A stretch of 64,000 bases of DNA from Rhodobacter sp. (GCA_022824145.1 JAJEAY010000103.1:1-64000), one strand, 5' to 3'. Shown: positions 44,420 through 53,976, numbered from the stretch's first letter. The notes: generated by a model from the letters alone, not told the origin. Translations and numbers: made by a program.

Positions 44420-45364
44420 ATGACTTTCGACTATACGTCAATGGGATTTCATACATTCGACGCGCTTTGCTATCCGGTCAGCGGGCTGCCTGAGGGCGGT
44501 GGCACGGTTTTCGTCGACGACTTCGCGCTGGCGATCTCCGGCGCAGCTGGAGCAGCAGCAGTTGTGGCGGCGAAGCACGGGCTCAGCGTGCAGGCTGTTG
44601 GGGGTGTCGGTCCCGACCTCATGGGCGAGTGGGTGCTGCGCCGGATGGCCGACTTTCGAATCGATACGGAAATGATGCAGGTGTGCGAGGGCTTCCATAC
44701 TTCCTCAAGCATCGTCACTACGCGCCCAAATGGCCAGCGTCCGGCACTTCACAGGAAAGGTGCGACAGGGGGTTTCTATATAGAAGACGACCAGTTTGAC
44801 AAAGTGCTGGACACCAGGATTCTTCACATTGGCGGGGTCGGGCTAATGGACCGGATGGACATGGGCCGCAACGCCGAGATTCTTGCGGAAGCCAAGCGTC
44901 GCGGATGCATCACGACGCTTGATGTCTTCGCGTCAACCGCTGAAGATCTTAAGCTGGTCAAGCCTCTTCTTGAGAACACCGATTATTTCATGCCCTCCGA
45001 AGAGGAGGCGATGGCGCTCTCAGGCCTCTCGGATTTCGAGGAAATCGCGTGCTTTCTTCTGGATCAGGGTGTGGGGGCAGTCGCGATGACGCTTGGCGGG
45101 AATGGCGTGATGTACCGTGACCGGAAGGGCGCGAAGATCGACCTTCCTGCGTTTGCGATCGATGTGGTTTGCACATGTGGCTGCGGCGACTGTTTCAATG
45201 CGGGATTTGCGACCGGGCTCCATCTTGGGCGTTCGCCTGAGGACTGTCTTCGCATCGCGCAAGCCTCCTCGGCGCAGAACGCGATGGGTCTTGGCTCTCA
45301 GGCAGTGGTTGCATCGCTGGAGGCGACTCTGAACTTTATGGAAACCACGTCGATGAGGTGGTAA
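44420..45364 (+). CDS. PfkB-family sugar kinase with cysteine-rich active-site loop
   Basis: A 314-aa ribokinase-like protein: SGAAGAAAVVAAKHGLSVQA and VGGVGPDLMGEWVLRRM are the family N-terminal signature region. The C-terminal signature, normally DTTGAGDAF, reads CTCGCGDCF: the catalytic Asp remains, but Asp, Thr and Ala positions are replaced by cysteine. The start could be 44390 (ATG) or a TTG at 44387; the ATG at 44420 has GGTGGA nearby. It is divergent from the reductase/E1/E2 operon and shares its operator, so it probably phosphorylates a substrate of the same pathway. Confidence 0.88.
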   Translation: MTFDYTSMGFHTFDALCYPVSGLPEGGGTVFVDDFALAISGAAGAAAVVAAKHGLSVQAVGGVGPDLMGEWVLRRMADFRIDTEMMQVCEGFHTSSSIVTTRPNGQRPALHRKGATGGFYIEDDQFDKVLDTRILHIGGVGLMDRMDMGRNAEILAEAKRRGCITTLDVFASTAEDLKLVKPLLENTDYFMPSEEEAMALSGLSDFEEIACFLLDQGVGAVAMTLGGNGVMYRDRKGAKIDLPAFAIDVVCTCGCGDCFNAGFATGLHLGRSPEDCLRIAQASSAQNAMGLGSQAVVASLEATLNFMETTSMRW

Positions 45365-45395
45365 GCTCAATCCAGTTCAACTTGGAGGCCGAGAA

Positions 45396-46079
45396 GTGAC
45401 GCAGGTTCCGTTTCAATCCATGCTTCCGGATTTTCAGAAGCCGCTTCGAGATGCGCTCCGTGGTGCCGCTTGCATTGCGGATGTGACCGAGGAGGCTCTG
45501 GAACCCGCATCAAGGCTATTGCCCAGGCCTCTCCGGACAGGTCTCCAAGGGGCGGCAAAAGCCCTTGAAGGCGCTTCCCGCAGGTTTGCCGTTGCGCCTG
45601 TCGATCCTGAGCATATCCATCTGGCTTCCGAATTCATTGCGGGCAAGGGGGGGACGCCGGACGCCTGTGCCAGTGTTATCTGTTTCGCCTGGGAACTTCT
45701 GAATGGCGGTGGCCGTCATCTCATGGTCAGCGAGACGATTCTGTCTCGGCGGCTTGCGCGCCGCCCCGCACCTCGGAACGACGCTCCTGCCGTGAATGCC
45801 GTGTCCCTTATAAGATTCATCCGCGACTCCTCGGCCATTGGCCGCATGCCAGGTGTGGCCGGCGGTCTTTTGCCGAGGGAAATATCGGAAGTCGACGTCA
45901 TTCTTGTCGCCGTGGCGGTTTGGCTCCTGTCGGCCCGAGCAGATGCCACGGTCGACGAGGAGATCCTGCTTGATCTGTCTTTCGCGCTTGTCTCCTCCCT
46001 GCGCGATGATCTGGAAGGGGTCTCAGAGGATAGCGACAGGCTGGCGGAGTTCGTCGAGCGCGCCGCGGCGCATCTGTAA
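45396..46079 (+). CDS. Conserved-looking protein of unknown function (227 aa)
   Basis: A GTG start at 45396 has GGAGG eight bases upstream, 31 bp after the PfkB stop, so it is likely cotranscribed. The protein is mainly alpha-helical, without signal peptide or Cys; one hydrophobic stretch (EVDVILVAVAVWLLSARA) might be a buried helix. I recognise no family. It is followed 11 bp later by another unknown gene on the same strand. Confidence 0.7.
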   Translation: MTQVPFQSMLPDFQKPLRDALRGAACIADVTEEALEPASRLLPRPLRTGLQGAAKALEGASRRFAVAPVDPEHIHLASEFIAGKGGTPDACASVICFAWELLNGGGRHLMVSETILSRRLARRPAPRNDAPAVNAVSLIRFIRDSSAIGRMPGVAGGLLPREISEVDVILVAVAVWLLSARADATVDEEILLDLSFALVSSLRDDLEGVSEDSDRLAEFVERAAAHL

Positions 46080-46090
46080 AGGGCTTTTTG

Positions 46091-46750
46091 ATGACCCTGC
46101 TGTCAACCGTTAGCGAAGACAGGCTGGCCCGAAAGTCGGCGCAGCGGCTCCGATGGTTCGTCGAAGCTTTCGACCGGCAGATGAAGCGCTGTCAGGAAGA
46201 GACCGGGAATCGCTATTCGGCGGACCGGCACGCGCTTGCCGGCGTGTTTGCTGAATGGGTTAAGGCGTTCGGCGCCCAAAAGCCCGCCAACGAAGAGGAC
46301 TACCAAGACTACGTCGGCTTTGCCGCTGGCCTCATGCTGCGGTCGCTGGTTTCGAGGAACCCCGTGACTGTTCTCGAACTGCCTCCCGATGCGGACGAAT
46401 CCAAACCGGCCTATTTCTGGCCGGAGGGATATCTCTACGTGACATTCTGCTTGAATGTGCGCGGGCTTGTTCTGGAAAAGGATTTCCACTCCGAGCAGCG
46501 TTCAGGCGTCGCACTTGCAGAAACCAGAGCTTGGTGGAGCTTTTACGAAAACGTGTCCGAAGACCCTTCGCTGTCAACTGCATTTCTGGATCTTTTCGCA
46601 GGTGACAATCCAGAATGGAAAATGCCTGAACTGTTCAGGTCGGGCAACGCCGGAGGGGCTGCTGCCTGCATCGAGGCGGATGAGCAGCTTGGTTCCGGTG
46701 AGCGCAGCGGGGGAGAAGGAGCGCAGGACGGTCCAAGGAATGATGGGTAG
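46091..46750 (+). CDS. Unknown protein (219 aa)
   Basis: Begins at ATG 46091 (a TTG at 46088 is possible) with weak AAAGGG upstream. Acidic/polar protein, no signal or membrane segment; QKPANEEDYQDYVGFAAGLM and YFWPEGYLYVTFCLNVRGLV are the most distinctive parts. The C-terminal ~35 residues are low-complexity Gly/Glu/Ser. I do not recognise the family. Its coupling to the 227-aa gene suggests they work together. Confidence 0.65.
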   Translation: MTLLSTVSEDRLARKSAQRLRWFVEAFDRQMKRCQEETGNRYSADRHALAGVFAEWVKAFGAQKPANEEDYQDYVGFAAGLMLRSLVSRNPVTVLELPPDADESKPAYFWPEGYLYVTFCLNVRGLVLEKDFHSEQRSGVALAETRAWWSFYENVSEDPSLSTAFLDLFAGDNPEWKMPELFRSGNAGGAAACIEADEQLGSGERSGGEGAQDGPRNDG

Positions 46751-47202
46751 GCAGGCTGCGATCGGCCTGAGGCGAAGGCACGCCGCCGTGACTCTAACAT
46801 TGTCGCCATGGAAATTCAGGTGCCTCAGTACGGATTGACAAAGCGCTCAGGCGGATAAATCTCTCAGGCAACGCGATCTTTCTCGATCAAGGTGCGCCTC
46901 CCTGCCAAAGCTGTGCCAGTTGGTGGTTTCGGCAATTTGCCTGCAGTGATCCCCTGAAGCGATATCGGTTATGTCAGCGCCGACGGTGCGGCCATCAGCT
47001 CCGTTCGCAAAGATCAAAAAATGTTGATTTCGATGCGTTGCGTCGTGCGTATTCCGGGGACTCCAGCTAGAGTACGCTGTCCTTTAAATCCGTGGCGACC
47101 GAATGCAGTTCCAGTTGCGATGGAACGGAACTCGCCGGACGGCGAGGATTTTTCCAGTTCCACCGCTCGAATATGACTTTTGTATGGATTGCTCAAGATA
47201 GG
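46751..47202. other. Intergenic region with no gene
   Basis: Nothing coding is supported. It separates the PfkB unit from the convergent beta-galactosidase gene. A GC-rich hairpin with a T-run lies at 47131-47153. Confidence 0.45.
47131..47153 (+). terminator. Rho-independent terminator candidate
   Basis: CTCGCCG-GA-CGGCGAG forms a perfect 7-bp stem, followed by GATTTTT on the plus strand. It is about 380 bp after the last plus-strand gene and close to the convergent GH42 stop, so it could end transcription from the PfkB unit. Confidence 0.5.
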
Positions 47203-49125
47203 TTAGGTGCCATCGGCTTTTTGCCGGTGTGGATGCCGCATGACGCCTGCTGGTGGAATGCGCAGTCCGTTCCACTCCGTTGTTTCCGGCGAATAGTTGA
47301 ACACAAATTGATATTGGGCGGTATCCCGCATACGCAATCCCTGGGGAAGGCTGTGCGCTTCAAGTCCTTGACTCTCGCAGGCCCAGTGGATGATCCGGTC
47401 CCAACCGCCGTGGTCGGGCCAACCCGCCAGATATGCGAGCGATTGCGATCCTGCCAACGCTGGGTGCCCTGACTCGGTCCGGATTATAGCTGATGCCGCG
47501 CCCGATATGCTTTCCGCCCAACGAATGAAGCTGCCGCCGCCTTCCAGAGGGATGCGCGATGCTGGAGGAAGGCTTTCGACAAAGTCCACTTGGCAATCAA
47601 GTCCCGGAACGGCTGGCGGCAATGGTAACGGAATTGAAACGTTCGGAGTCCGGGATCCAGTCCTCGGGCCTAGGATCACCGTTCCGGAATGTTCGGCCAA
47701 ACGCGCCTTCAGGTTTTGCCCAAAGACTGCGAGTCCCGGCGCCAACACTAGCCTGTAACTGTCCAGCGCTGCATCCGGGGACAGAATGTCAACTGAAAGT
47801 CCTGCTCGCCGCAACGCGCGGTACGCGTCAAATACGAGCCCGAAATAACTGAAGTCGGCACCTTGGGGCTGGGTATCGATCACCCAAGCGGACTCGTAAT
47901 CAAAAATCAACGCGACCGGTGCCTGTATGGGTTGCAGCGGGTCCAGTTCACTCAGTTCCTCTGCAACTTTCTTCGCTTCGGCCAGCGCTTCAGCTGGCGC
48001 GCCATCCGGCCGCAGCAGCCCGGCATGGTTCTGTTCCTGCCCGAACGGTGCCTGGCGCCATCGGAAATAGCAGACGGCTTCCGCGCCATGCGCCAGTGCT
48101 TCCCAAGTCCATAGGCGAACCATGCCAGGCAGTGGTGCAGGATTCCACGGCGCCCAGTTCACGGGTCCAGGCTGTTGTTCCATTACCCACCAGCGCCCGT
48201 CTCCCACCGCTCGGTAGAGGTCATGATGGAACGCTTGGCAGTCTGGATCCCCTTGCCGGAGAAAACGCAGTTTATCGGATTCAGATGCGTCCAGACGGTC
48301 GGAAAGGAACCCAATCGGGTAGCTGTCCCAACCTGCGATGTCGAGGTCGCGCCCAGTCCTGAAATGATCGAAACCGAGCTGACGACCCATGTAATTGTGG
48401 AGCAACGGACGGTCTGTCAGCGGTCGAAGTGCATCGACCTGAACCTTGTTGAATGCGACCACCTGGTCGGATGAGAAGCGCCTGAAATCAACCGTATGCG
48501 CGGGATTTGGCTCGGTGACCGTGAGGTTGGGCAGTTCAATCTGATCGAAAGAGTCATAGTCCATTGACCAGAATGCATTGCCCCATGCCCGGTTCAGTGC
48601 GCTGATGCTCTGGTAACGCTGCTGCAGCCAGATTCGGAAACCTTCTAGAGCAGAGTCGGAATAGCTGAGTGCGGTGTCGTGACATCCGTATTCGTTGTCG
48701 ATCTGCCAGGCATGAACGTAAGGATGCTGCCCGTAACGCCTTCCCAGAAGTTCGGCGATGCGTCTGCACTCGGAGAGGTAACCCCGGTGGCTGAAACAAT
48801 AATGCCGCCGTGATCCGAAACGGCGCATCCGTCCGTCTTCCCCAACCGGAAGCATGTCAGGCCACTTGTCCAGCATCCATCGGGGTGGCGTGGCAGTGGG
48901 TGTGCCAAGAATCACTTTCAGCCCGGCGCTCCCAAGGATGTCCAACGCTCGGTCGAGCCAGTCGAACTCCATTCGGTCAGGCTCTGGCTCTAGCTGTGAC
49001 CAAGCGAATTCGCCAATACGTACCCATGTGAGCCCGCATTCAGCCATGCGCTGCGCGTCAACCTTCCAAACGGCTTCGTCCCAATGCTCAGGGTAGTAGC
49101 AGACTCCAAGTTCCGGGGTCATCAT
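47203..49125 (-). CDS. GH42 beta-galactosidase
   Basis: A 640-aa glycoside hydrolase family 42 enzyme that releases galactose from beta-galactosides. A TIM barrel start GVCYYPEHWDEAVWKVDAQR, the acid/base Glu in WQIDNEYGCHD and the nucleophile Glu in WVMEQQPGPVNW are present, followed by the trimerisation and C-terminal beta domains. There is no signal peptide, so it acts in the cytosol. Two adjacent ATGs (49125, 49122) are possible. It lies beside a CUT1 importer, with remnants between, and could feed the galactose-type dehydrogenase at 12.8 kb. Confidence 0.95.
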   Translation of the reverse strand: MMTPELGVCYYPEHWDEAVWKVDAQRMAECGLTWVRIGEFAWSQLEPEPDRMEFDWLDRALDILGSAGLKVILGTPTATPPRWMLDKWPDMLPVGEDGRMRRFGSRRHYCFSHRGYLSECRRIAELLGRRYGQHPYVHAWQIDNEYGCHDTALSYSDSALEGFRIWLQQRYQSISALNRAWGNAFWSMDYDSFDQIELPNLTVTEPNPAHTVDFRRFSSDQVVAFNKVQVDALRPLTDRPLLHNYMGRQLGFDHFRTGRDLDIAGWDSYPIGFLSDRLDASESDKLRFLRQGDPDCQAFHHDLYRAVGDGRWWVMEQQPGPVNWAPWNPAPLPGMVRLWTWEALAHGAEAVCYFRWRQAPFGQEQNHAGLLRPDGAPAEALAEAKKVAEELSELDPLQPIQAPVALIFDYESAWVIDTQPQGADFSYFGLVFDAYRALRRAGLSVDILSPDAALDSYRLVLAPGLAVFGQNLKARLAEHSGTVILGPRTGSRTPNVSIPLPLPPAVPGLDCQVDFVESLPPASRIPLEGGGSFIRWAESISGAASAIIRTESGHPALAGSQSLAYLAGWPDHGGWDRIIHWACESQGLEAHSLPQGLRMRDTAQYQFVFNYSPETTEWNGLRIPPAGVMRHPHRQKADGT

Positions 49126-49159
49126 GATGCGTGCGCTACCTGTGGATTGGATCGGTCAT

Positions 49160-49400
49160 TTGATCCCGTTTCCTGCTGCTCTCGGCTCTCTCCATCCGGT
49201 ATCTCCAAGAGATCTTCCGGAGTCCTGCTCCAGCGGAACGGCCGGACCAAGTCGATGCTGTCGTGTTCGATGTAACCTTTGATTGCAGCGACGCATTCGT
49301 CAAGTGAGTCGAAGACGGTTTTGCCCAGCCTGTGTCTACGTAGCTTTGAAAAGGCGCTCGACGGCGTTAATCCATTATGGCTCTTGTCACATCCGTCAGA
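49160..49400 (-). pseudogene. IS630-type transposase, 3' fragment
   Basis: Read on the minus strand, INAVERLF followed by a frameshift into SKLRRHRLGK, then SLDECVAAIKGYI and RPFRWSRTPEDLLE, matches the C-terminus of IS630 transposases (NAVE..., the helix before the end, and the PFxWT-type motif). The catalytic core is gone and no ends were found. A relic beside the GH42 gene start. Confidence 0.7.
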
Positions 49401-49483
49401 CGAGACGGCGACCGAGGATAGCGTCCAGCTCAACAAGGAAATGAAATTTCTGTTTTTTATTAATTACTAGGCAGTGGCTCACG

Positions 49484-50254
49484 TTACAGTCCCAGATGTC
49501 GGTACGCGAGTGAATGCCGATTCGAGTGGAGCCGTCGCGGTGCGAAAGTTGCAACGCAGAATTCGCCTTCAGTGCTTTCGCCGTTCAGCCAGACTTGGCC
49601 GCGATGGATCCTTGTGAGAGACGGTGCCGTCAGCCGCTCAGCCAGCTTAATTCGCACACCGATGAACATGTCGTGCGGCACAGTCATGTCGATATCCGTT
49701 CTTCTCCGATGGAACCACCTGGCCGCCAAGGCAGTGCCCCCACTTATGGCGATGTCTTTGCTGGCAAATTTCTGAGGGAGCAACGGGGCAACCTGTTCCA
49801 GAATGGCATCGGCAGAAGGAAGGACGCGGAATCCGCCCATGCAGCGTCCTGCATGGGCGGCGGGAACATCCGGTTGCCAATCACCGGGCATCTCGGCGAA
49901 ATGGTTGAGCCATCGTAACAGTGCGCCGCGCTTCGCACTCCAGAGCGGTCTCGGCGATATGCCGGATAATGAGCGCATCCTGTTGGCGGGGCTGTGGATA
50001 CAACTCCTCGCGAATGTCGCAGAGCAGTTCACGCATCCATGCCTGATCTCTCGACGTCTGTGTCCCCTCAGTCATCCATCGGAACAATGTCTCGCTGATG
50101 GCCGTCCTCTGTAGCCAGCTAGATGCTTGGCGGATCGGGACGAGAGCAAAGCGTGTTCTGGGTCTGGCTCTCTGAACACATGCTTGGCGGGAGGATTGTC
50201 GAACCAGGCAAGCGGTATCGGGTCGTAGCGAAACCGTTTTTCTATCGGGTTCAC
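49484..50254 (-). pseudogene. Nucleotidyltransferase-like (AbiEii-type) gene or gene pair, frameshifted
   Basis: The 3' part (49484-49891, 135 aa if started at 49891) reads IAISGGTALAARWFHRRRTD followed by IDMTVPHD, a nucleotidyltransferase GGT...DxD signature as in AbiEii toxins. Upstream, NPIEKRFRYDPIPLAWFDNP and, after a shift near 50115, SWLQRTAISETLFRWMTEG through ALIIRHIAETALECEARR, belong to the same or a preceding gene. The join near 49890 may be a second frameshift or an 11-bp gene overlap. Either a two-gene toxin-antitoxin-like remnant or one broken gene. Confidence 0.5.
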
Positions 50255-50636
50255 GATATCCCCTGGAATGCTGCGTCCTTTTGCCGCTGATCAGGGCGCT
50301 GTGACGCCCGACATCGTCCGCCGCCGGGTCAAGTCCGTTCCAGAGTCCTGCCCTTTGTGCCTGCCAGTGCCAGCGCACCTCGATGTCTTCGCGCGTCGTC
50401 ACCCGATCAGTTCCGCAGGGCGCCACCCGATCTCTCACGTCGCCAGAAGTCACGGCGCACCGCGTCTACGTCAAGCATCGTCTCGCTCCGCCGTGCCTTC
50501 GGTACATTGGCGTTAGGTCAGAAATGGGCTCAACAGGAAACGCGGTCAAGTCGCCATCGGTGTCAGCCTATACTCCCATATCGATACCGCCTGCACGAGG
50601 CACGACGTCCGTCACACCTAAAGATTCGGTACTGCA
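50255..50636. other. Gap between nucleotidyltransferase remnant and permease
   Basis: Short minus-strand frames (MLDVDAVRRDFWRRERSGG at about 50480) could be the 5' end of the decayed gene downstream. Nothing else is supported. It interrupts the expected run from the importer genes to the GH42 gene, so the insertion of remnants here may have displaced an ATPase gene. Confidence 0.35.
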
Positions 50637-51485
50637 TTACTTTACGGCACCTAGGGTCAATCCTGCGATGAAGTGTTTCTGCATCAAAAAGAACATCAGC
50701 ACTGGGGGCAGGGCGGCCACGATCGAGCCTGCGCTCATCAGGTGGTATGCTGCACGGTATTGCGCGTTGAAACTTGTAATTCCCGCGGTCACCGGCTGGC
50801 TTTCGGGGCCTTGCGTCAGGACCACGGCCCAGAAGTAGTCGTTCCAGATGAAAGTAAATATCAGTACCGCCAGCGCCGCAAGCGCGGGCTTCATCAACGG
50901 CAGCACGACATACCAGAAAATGCGCCACTCCGCGACGCCTTCAACACGCGCAGCCTCAATGAGCGGATACGGCAGCTGGCGGATGAAGTTTCGCATGAAC
51001 AGCGTGCAGAAGCCGGTCTGGAACGCGATATGGAATAGAACGAGGCCGGTCTTGGTGTTGTATAGCCCGAGGTCAAGCGTCAGATCGCGCACCGGCACCA
51101 TCAGTATCTGGAAGGGGACAAAATTTCCCGCGACGAACATGAAGAAAATGGGCAGATTCGAGCGGAAGGAGTAGATGCCTAGCGCAAATCCCGCCATTGC
51201 CGATAGGGCGACAGCTCCAATCACCGTGGGAACGGTGATCAGGACCGAATTCAGCATGTAGCGCGGCATGTCCGAGTTGAAGAAGACTTGGCCGTAATTC
51301 TCCAGCATCTGGAACGACCCCGGCATGCCCCAATAGTTTCCCTGCGTGAAGTCGGCAGCGGGCTTTATCGAAAAGACTGCGACGGCAGCCAGCGGGAGCA
51401 GCCAAAGGAACAACGAAATCGGCAGGAATGTCCGATACGCAATCTGGGCTCTGGGGGATGCGGTCTGGATCGGTCTCGGAAACAT
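50637..51485 (-). CDS. CUT1 ABC transporter permease (MalG type), second importer
   Basis: A 282-aa permease with about six helices (ISLFLWLLPLAAVAVFSIKP first) and the EAA loop PLIEAARVEGVAEWRIFWYV. The last residues KHFIAGLTLGAVK are typical. It begins 3 bp after the stop of the 62-aa ORF. No ATPase gene follows it. Confidence 0.94.
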   Translation of the reverse strand: MFPRPIQTASPRAQIAYRTFLPISLFLWLLPLAAVAVFSIKPAADFTQGNYWGMPGSFQMLENYGQVFFNSDMPRYMLNSVLITVPTVIGAVALSAMAGFALGIYSFRSNLPIFFMFVAGNFVPFQILMVPVRDLTLDLGLYNTKTGLVLFHIAFQTGFCTLFMRNFIRQLPYPLIEAARVEGVAEWRIFWYVVLPLMKPALAALAVLIFTFIWNDYFWAVVLTQGPESQPVTAGITSFNAQYRAAYHLMSAGSIVAALPPVLMFFLMQKHFIAGLTLGAVK

Positions 51486-51488
51486 GGT

Positions 51489-51677
51489 TCAGACGTCTCC
51501 TCTTTTTGGCCGTATGGCCATCCGTCCTCTGCGCAGCGAGGCGCGGGCGGTACCGGTCGCCGCGTTTGGCATGTGGTGGATCCGGCTGTTCACGCACGGC
51601 CCTTCCCAGCCATCTGGTTCGCCAATCCGGCGCGTTTGCGCCGCCTTGGCTCTCGGGTGCCAGTGCCAAACAGTCAT
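51489..51677 (-). CDS. Small basic ORF between the two permease genes (62 aa)
   Basis: An ATG at 51677 overlaps the MalF-type stop (ATGA) and has GAGGAG eight bases upstream; the stop is 3 bp before the next permease. The peptide is very basic (MTVWHWHPRAKAAQTRRIG, RASLRRGRMAIRPKRGD) with no membrane segment. CUT1 operons normally have no gene here. It may be a real small protein or a translated spacer that couples the permeases. No family recognised. Confidence 0.5.
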   Translation of the reverse strand: MTVWHWHPRAKAAQTRRIGEPDGWEGPCVNSRIHHMPNAATGTARASLRRGRMAIRPKRGDV

Positions 51678-52594
51678 CGCACATTCTCCTCGCGCCACAT
51701 TGAATAGAGGAAGTAGGCAATGAAGCAGAGCATGATCAGGAACAGGACCACCGCGATCGCGGCGCCATATCCCATGCGGAATCCGTATTCGGAAAGCGCC
51801 TTTTCGAACATGTAGAATGACAGGACGCGGGTTTGCCCGAACGGTCCCCCGTTTGTCATGATCGAAATCAGGTCGAAAGATCTGAGCGCTCCGATGATTG
51901 TGACCACGAAGGCGATGAACGTCGCGGGCTTCAGCTGGGGAATGATCACGTACCAAAGCATCTTCCAGCCCTTGGCGCCGTCAAGGCGGGCGGCTTCAAC
52001 CTGTTCGGGATCAACGGCGTTGAGTCCGGTCAGGTAGAGAATCATGCAGTATGCCGTCTGCGGCCAGAGACCCGCCGCGATGATGCCGTAGGTCGCAAGT
52101 GTCGGGTCGCCGAGCAGGTTGACCGGCCCAAGGCCGAACAGCCCGAGGAAATTCGACAGAAGTCCTTCATTCGGCAGGTAAAACCAGCTGAATACGAGGC
52201 CAACGACCACCTGCGACAACACAAAGGGGAAGAAAAACAATGACTTGTATATTCTGATTCCTGAAACGGTCTGGTTCAGGTAAAGCGCGATGAACAGACC
52301 GGCCGGAATGGCAAGAAGGTAGAAAACCAGCCACTTGAAGTTGTTCCAGAGCGAAACTTCGAATGCCCGGTCGTCGGCCAGCTCGACATAGTTGGCGAAA
52401 CCGACCCAGCGGGCTTCACCCAATCCGTCCCAATCGTAAAAGCTGATGCCGATTGACTGGAAAATCGGGATGATCACATAGACGAGAAAGAACAGAACCG
52501 CAGGCGCCAGGAAAAGCCATGGCGTGACCGCAATCTCGTTGCGCTTGTACCAGCCGCGAGCCGATGATCTTTCGATCATGTTGGCTGTTGCCAT
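51674..52594 (-). CDS. CUT1 ABC transporter permease (MalF type), second importer
   Basis: A 306-aa permease with six helices (TPWLFLAPAVLFFLVYVIIP first) and the EAA loop DPEQVEAARLDGAKGWKMLW. The ATG at 52594 is fixed by AAGGAGA six bases before it; a GTG at 52600 is in frame. It lies 90 bp after the binding protein stop. Confidence 0.94.
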   Translation of the reverse strand: MATANMIERSSARGWYKRNEIAVTPWLFLAPAVLFFLVYVIIPIFQSIGISFYDWDGLGEARWVGFANYVELADDRAFEVSLWNNFKWLVFYLLAIPAGLFIALYLNQTVSGIRIYKSLFFFPFVLSQVVVGLVFSWFYLPNEGLLSNFLGLFGLGPVNLLGDPTLATYGIIAAGLWPQTAYCMILYLTGLNAVDPEQVEAARLDGAKGWKMLWYVIIPQLKPATFIAFVVTIIGALRSFDLISIMTNGGPFGQTRVLSFYMFEKALSEYGFRMGYGAAIAVVLFLIMLCFIAYFLYSMWREENVR

Positions 52595-52684
52595 GCGCAC
52601 TCTCCTTCCTGCTGCGGAGACGTCTGTTCAGAAACTTTGCTCATTTGGTCAGGCGGGCGCAGTGAGCCCGCCTGAAGCCATTCT

Positions 52685-53947
52685 TCAGTAGACCCGCTGG
52701 CGGACCTTCTCGAGGCGGTTCAGGATGTCGTCCAGATTGTCTGGAAACACCATGAATTCCTGGAGGCCCTGCATGGCTTCCGCAGCCATTTCGGCAGGGA
52801 AGTCGCGGTCAAAGAACTGCGCGACGCCGCCCGGGCTGTTGGTCGAAAGCATCGCAAAGCCTTCCTTGAGGAACTTGTCGTCATCGATCGAGGACGCCGC
52901 GTTCACCGGAAGCTGGCCAAGGTTTGCGCCATTGTTGATTTCGGTCTGCTCGTCGGCCGAAACGACGAAACGCAGGAATTCGCGCGCCGCTTCCTTGTTG
53001 GACGCGTTTGCCGGAATGTGGAACGTGTCCGTCGGCGCGTCTTCCGCGAGCGCTACGCCTGCGGTGATTTCCGGAAACTGGAAAAAGTCCAGCTTGGAAT
53101 CATCGAGTCCGGCTTCACGCAGCGGCGCGACGGCAAAGTTGCCTTTCAGGATCGCTGCCGCTTCGCCGTTCACGATGAACGGGAGCGATTCCTGCCAGCT
53201 GTAGTTCTGGTGGTTGTCGACAAATCCGCCCATGTCGATGAGTTCCCGCCAGTTTGCGAAGCTCTGGCGCACCCGATCGTCGGTCCATTCCACTTCACCG
53301 CGTGCCATCGACATGTGGAAGTCATAGCCGTGGGTGCGCAGGTTGATGTAATCAAACCAGCCACCAGCGGTCCAGAGGTACTTGGTGCCGATGGTGTAAC
53401 ACTTGCGGCCTGAGTCGATGATCGCCTGGCAGTTCGCCTTCATTTCCTCGAAGTTCGCGGGCTCCGACAGGCCGAGTTCCTCGTAGATGTCCTTTCGGTA
53501 ATAGACGCCCCACTGATAGTAGGTGTAGGGCACACCCCACTGCTTTCCGTCGATCGTCATCGCGCCTTTTGTGGATGCGAGGTTCTCTGCGATCTCCGGC
53601 TCCTGCCACAGGTCGGAAACATCTTCGAACAGCCCCGCGTCGACATAGGGACGCATCCGGTTGGCGGCATACCAGGTCGCTACGTCCGGGGCGTTCGCCG
53701 TCAGAAAGTTGCGGATCTGCGTCTTGTACGCTTCACGGTCGATAACGGTGGTCTCGATTTCAAGATCCGGATGAAGTGCTTGGAAGCGATCGATCATCGC
53801 CTCCATTGTTGCCCTCGGCGCCGGGTTCGACGTATCGAGAAAGATTTTCAGTTCACCGGAAAGCGCGTGGCTTGCGGCGAACGCCCCGCCCGCGGATGCA
53901 GCGGCGAGACCAAGCGCCGCGACGGACGCTTTCAGTATGGAACGCAT
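52685..53947 (-). CDS. Extracellular solute-binding protein, second CUT1 importer
   Basis: A 420-aa family 1 binding protein with a Sec signal (MRSILKASVAALGLAAASAG, then AFAASHA), then ELKIFLDTSNPAPRATMEAM. The ATG at 53947 has GGGAGGA five bases upstream; the frame runs on 35 codons further without sense. Proximity to the GH42 gene suggests a beta-galactoside or galactose-containing ligand. First gene of the operon, behind an operator candidate. Confidence 0.93.
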   Translation of the reverse strand: MRSILKASVAALGLAAASAGGAFAASHALSGELKIFLDTSNPAPRATMEAMIDRFQALHPDLEIETTVIDREAYKTQIRNFLTANAPDVATWYAANRMRPYVDAGLFEDVSDLWQEPEIAENLASTKGAMTIDGKQWGVPYTYYQWGVYYRKDIYEELGLSEPANFEEMKANCQAIIDSGRKCYTIGTKYLWTAGGWFDYINLRTHGYDFHMSMARGEVEWTDDRVRQSFANWRELIDMGGFVDNHQNYSWQESLPFIVNGEAAAILKGNFAVAPLREAGLDDSKLDFFQFPEITAGVALAEDAPTDTFHIPANASNKEAAREFLRFVVSADEQTEINNGANLGQLPVNAASSIDDDKFLKEGFAMLSTNSPGGVAQFFDRDFPAEMAAEAMQGLQEFMVFPDNLDDILNRLEKVRQRVY

Positions 53948-53976
53948 GGAGTCCTCCCTGATGCTGTTGCCAAGTT

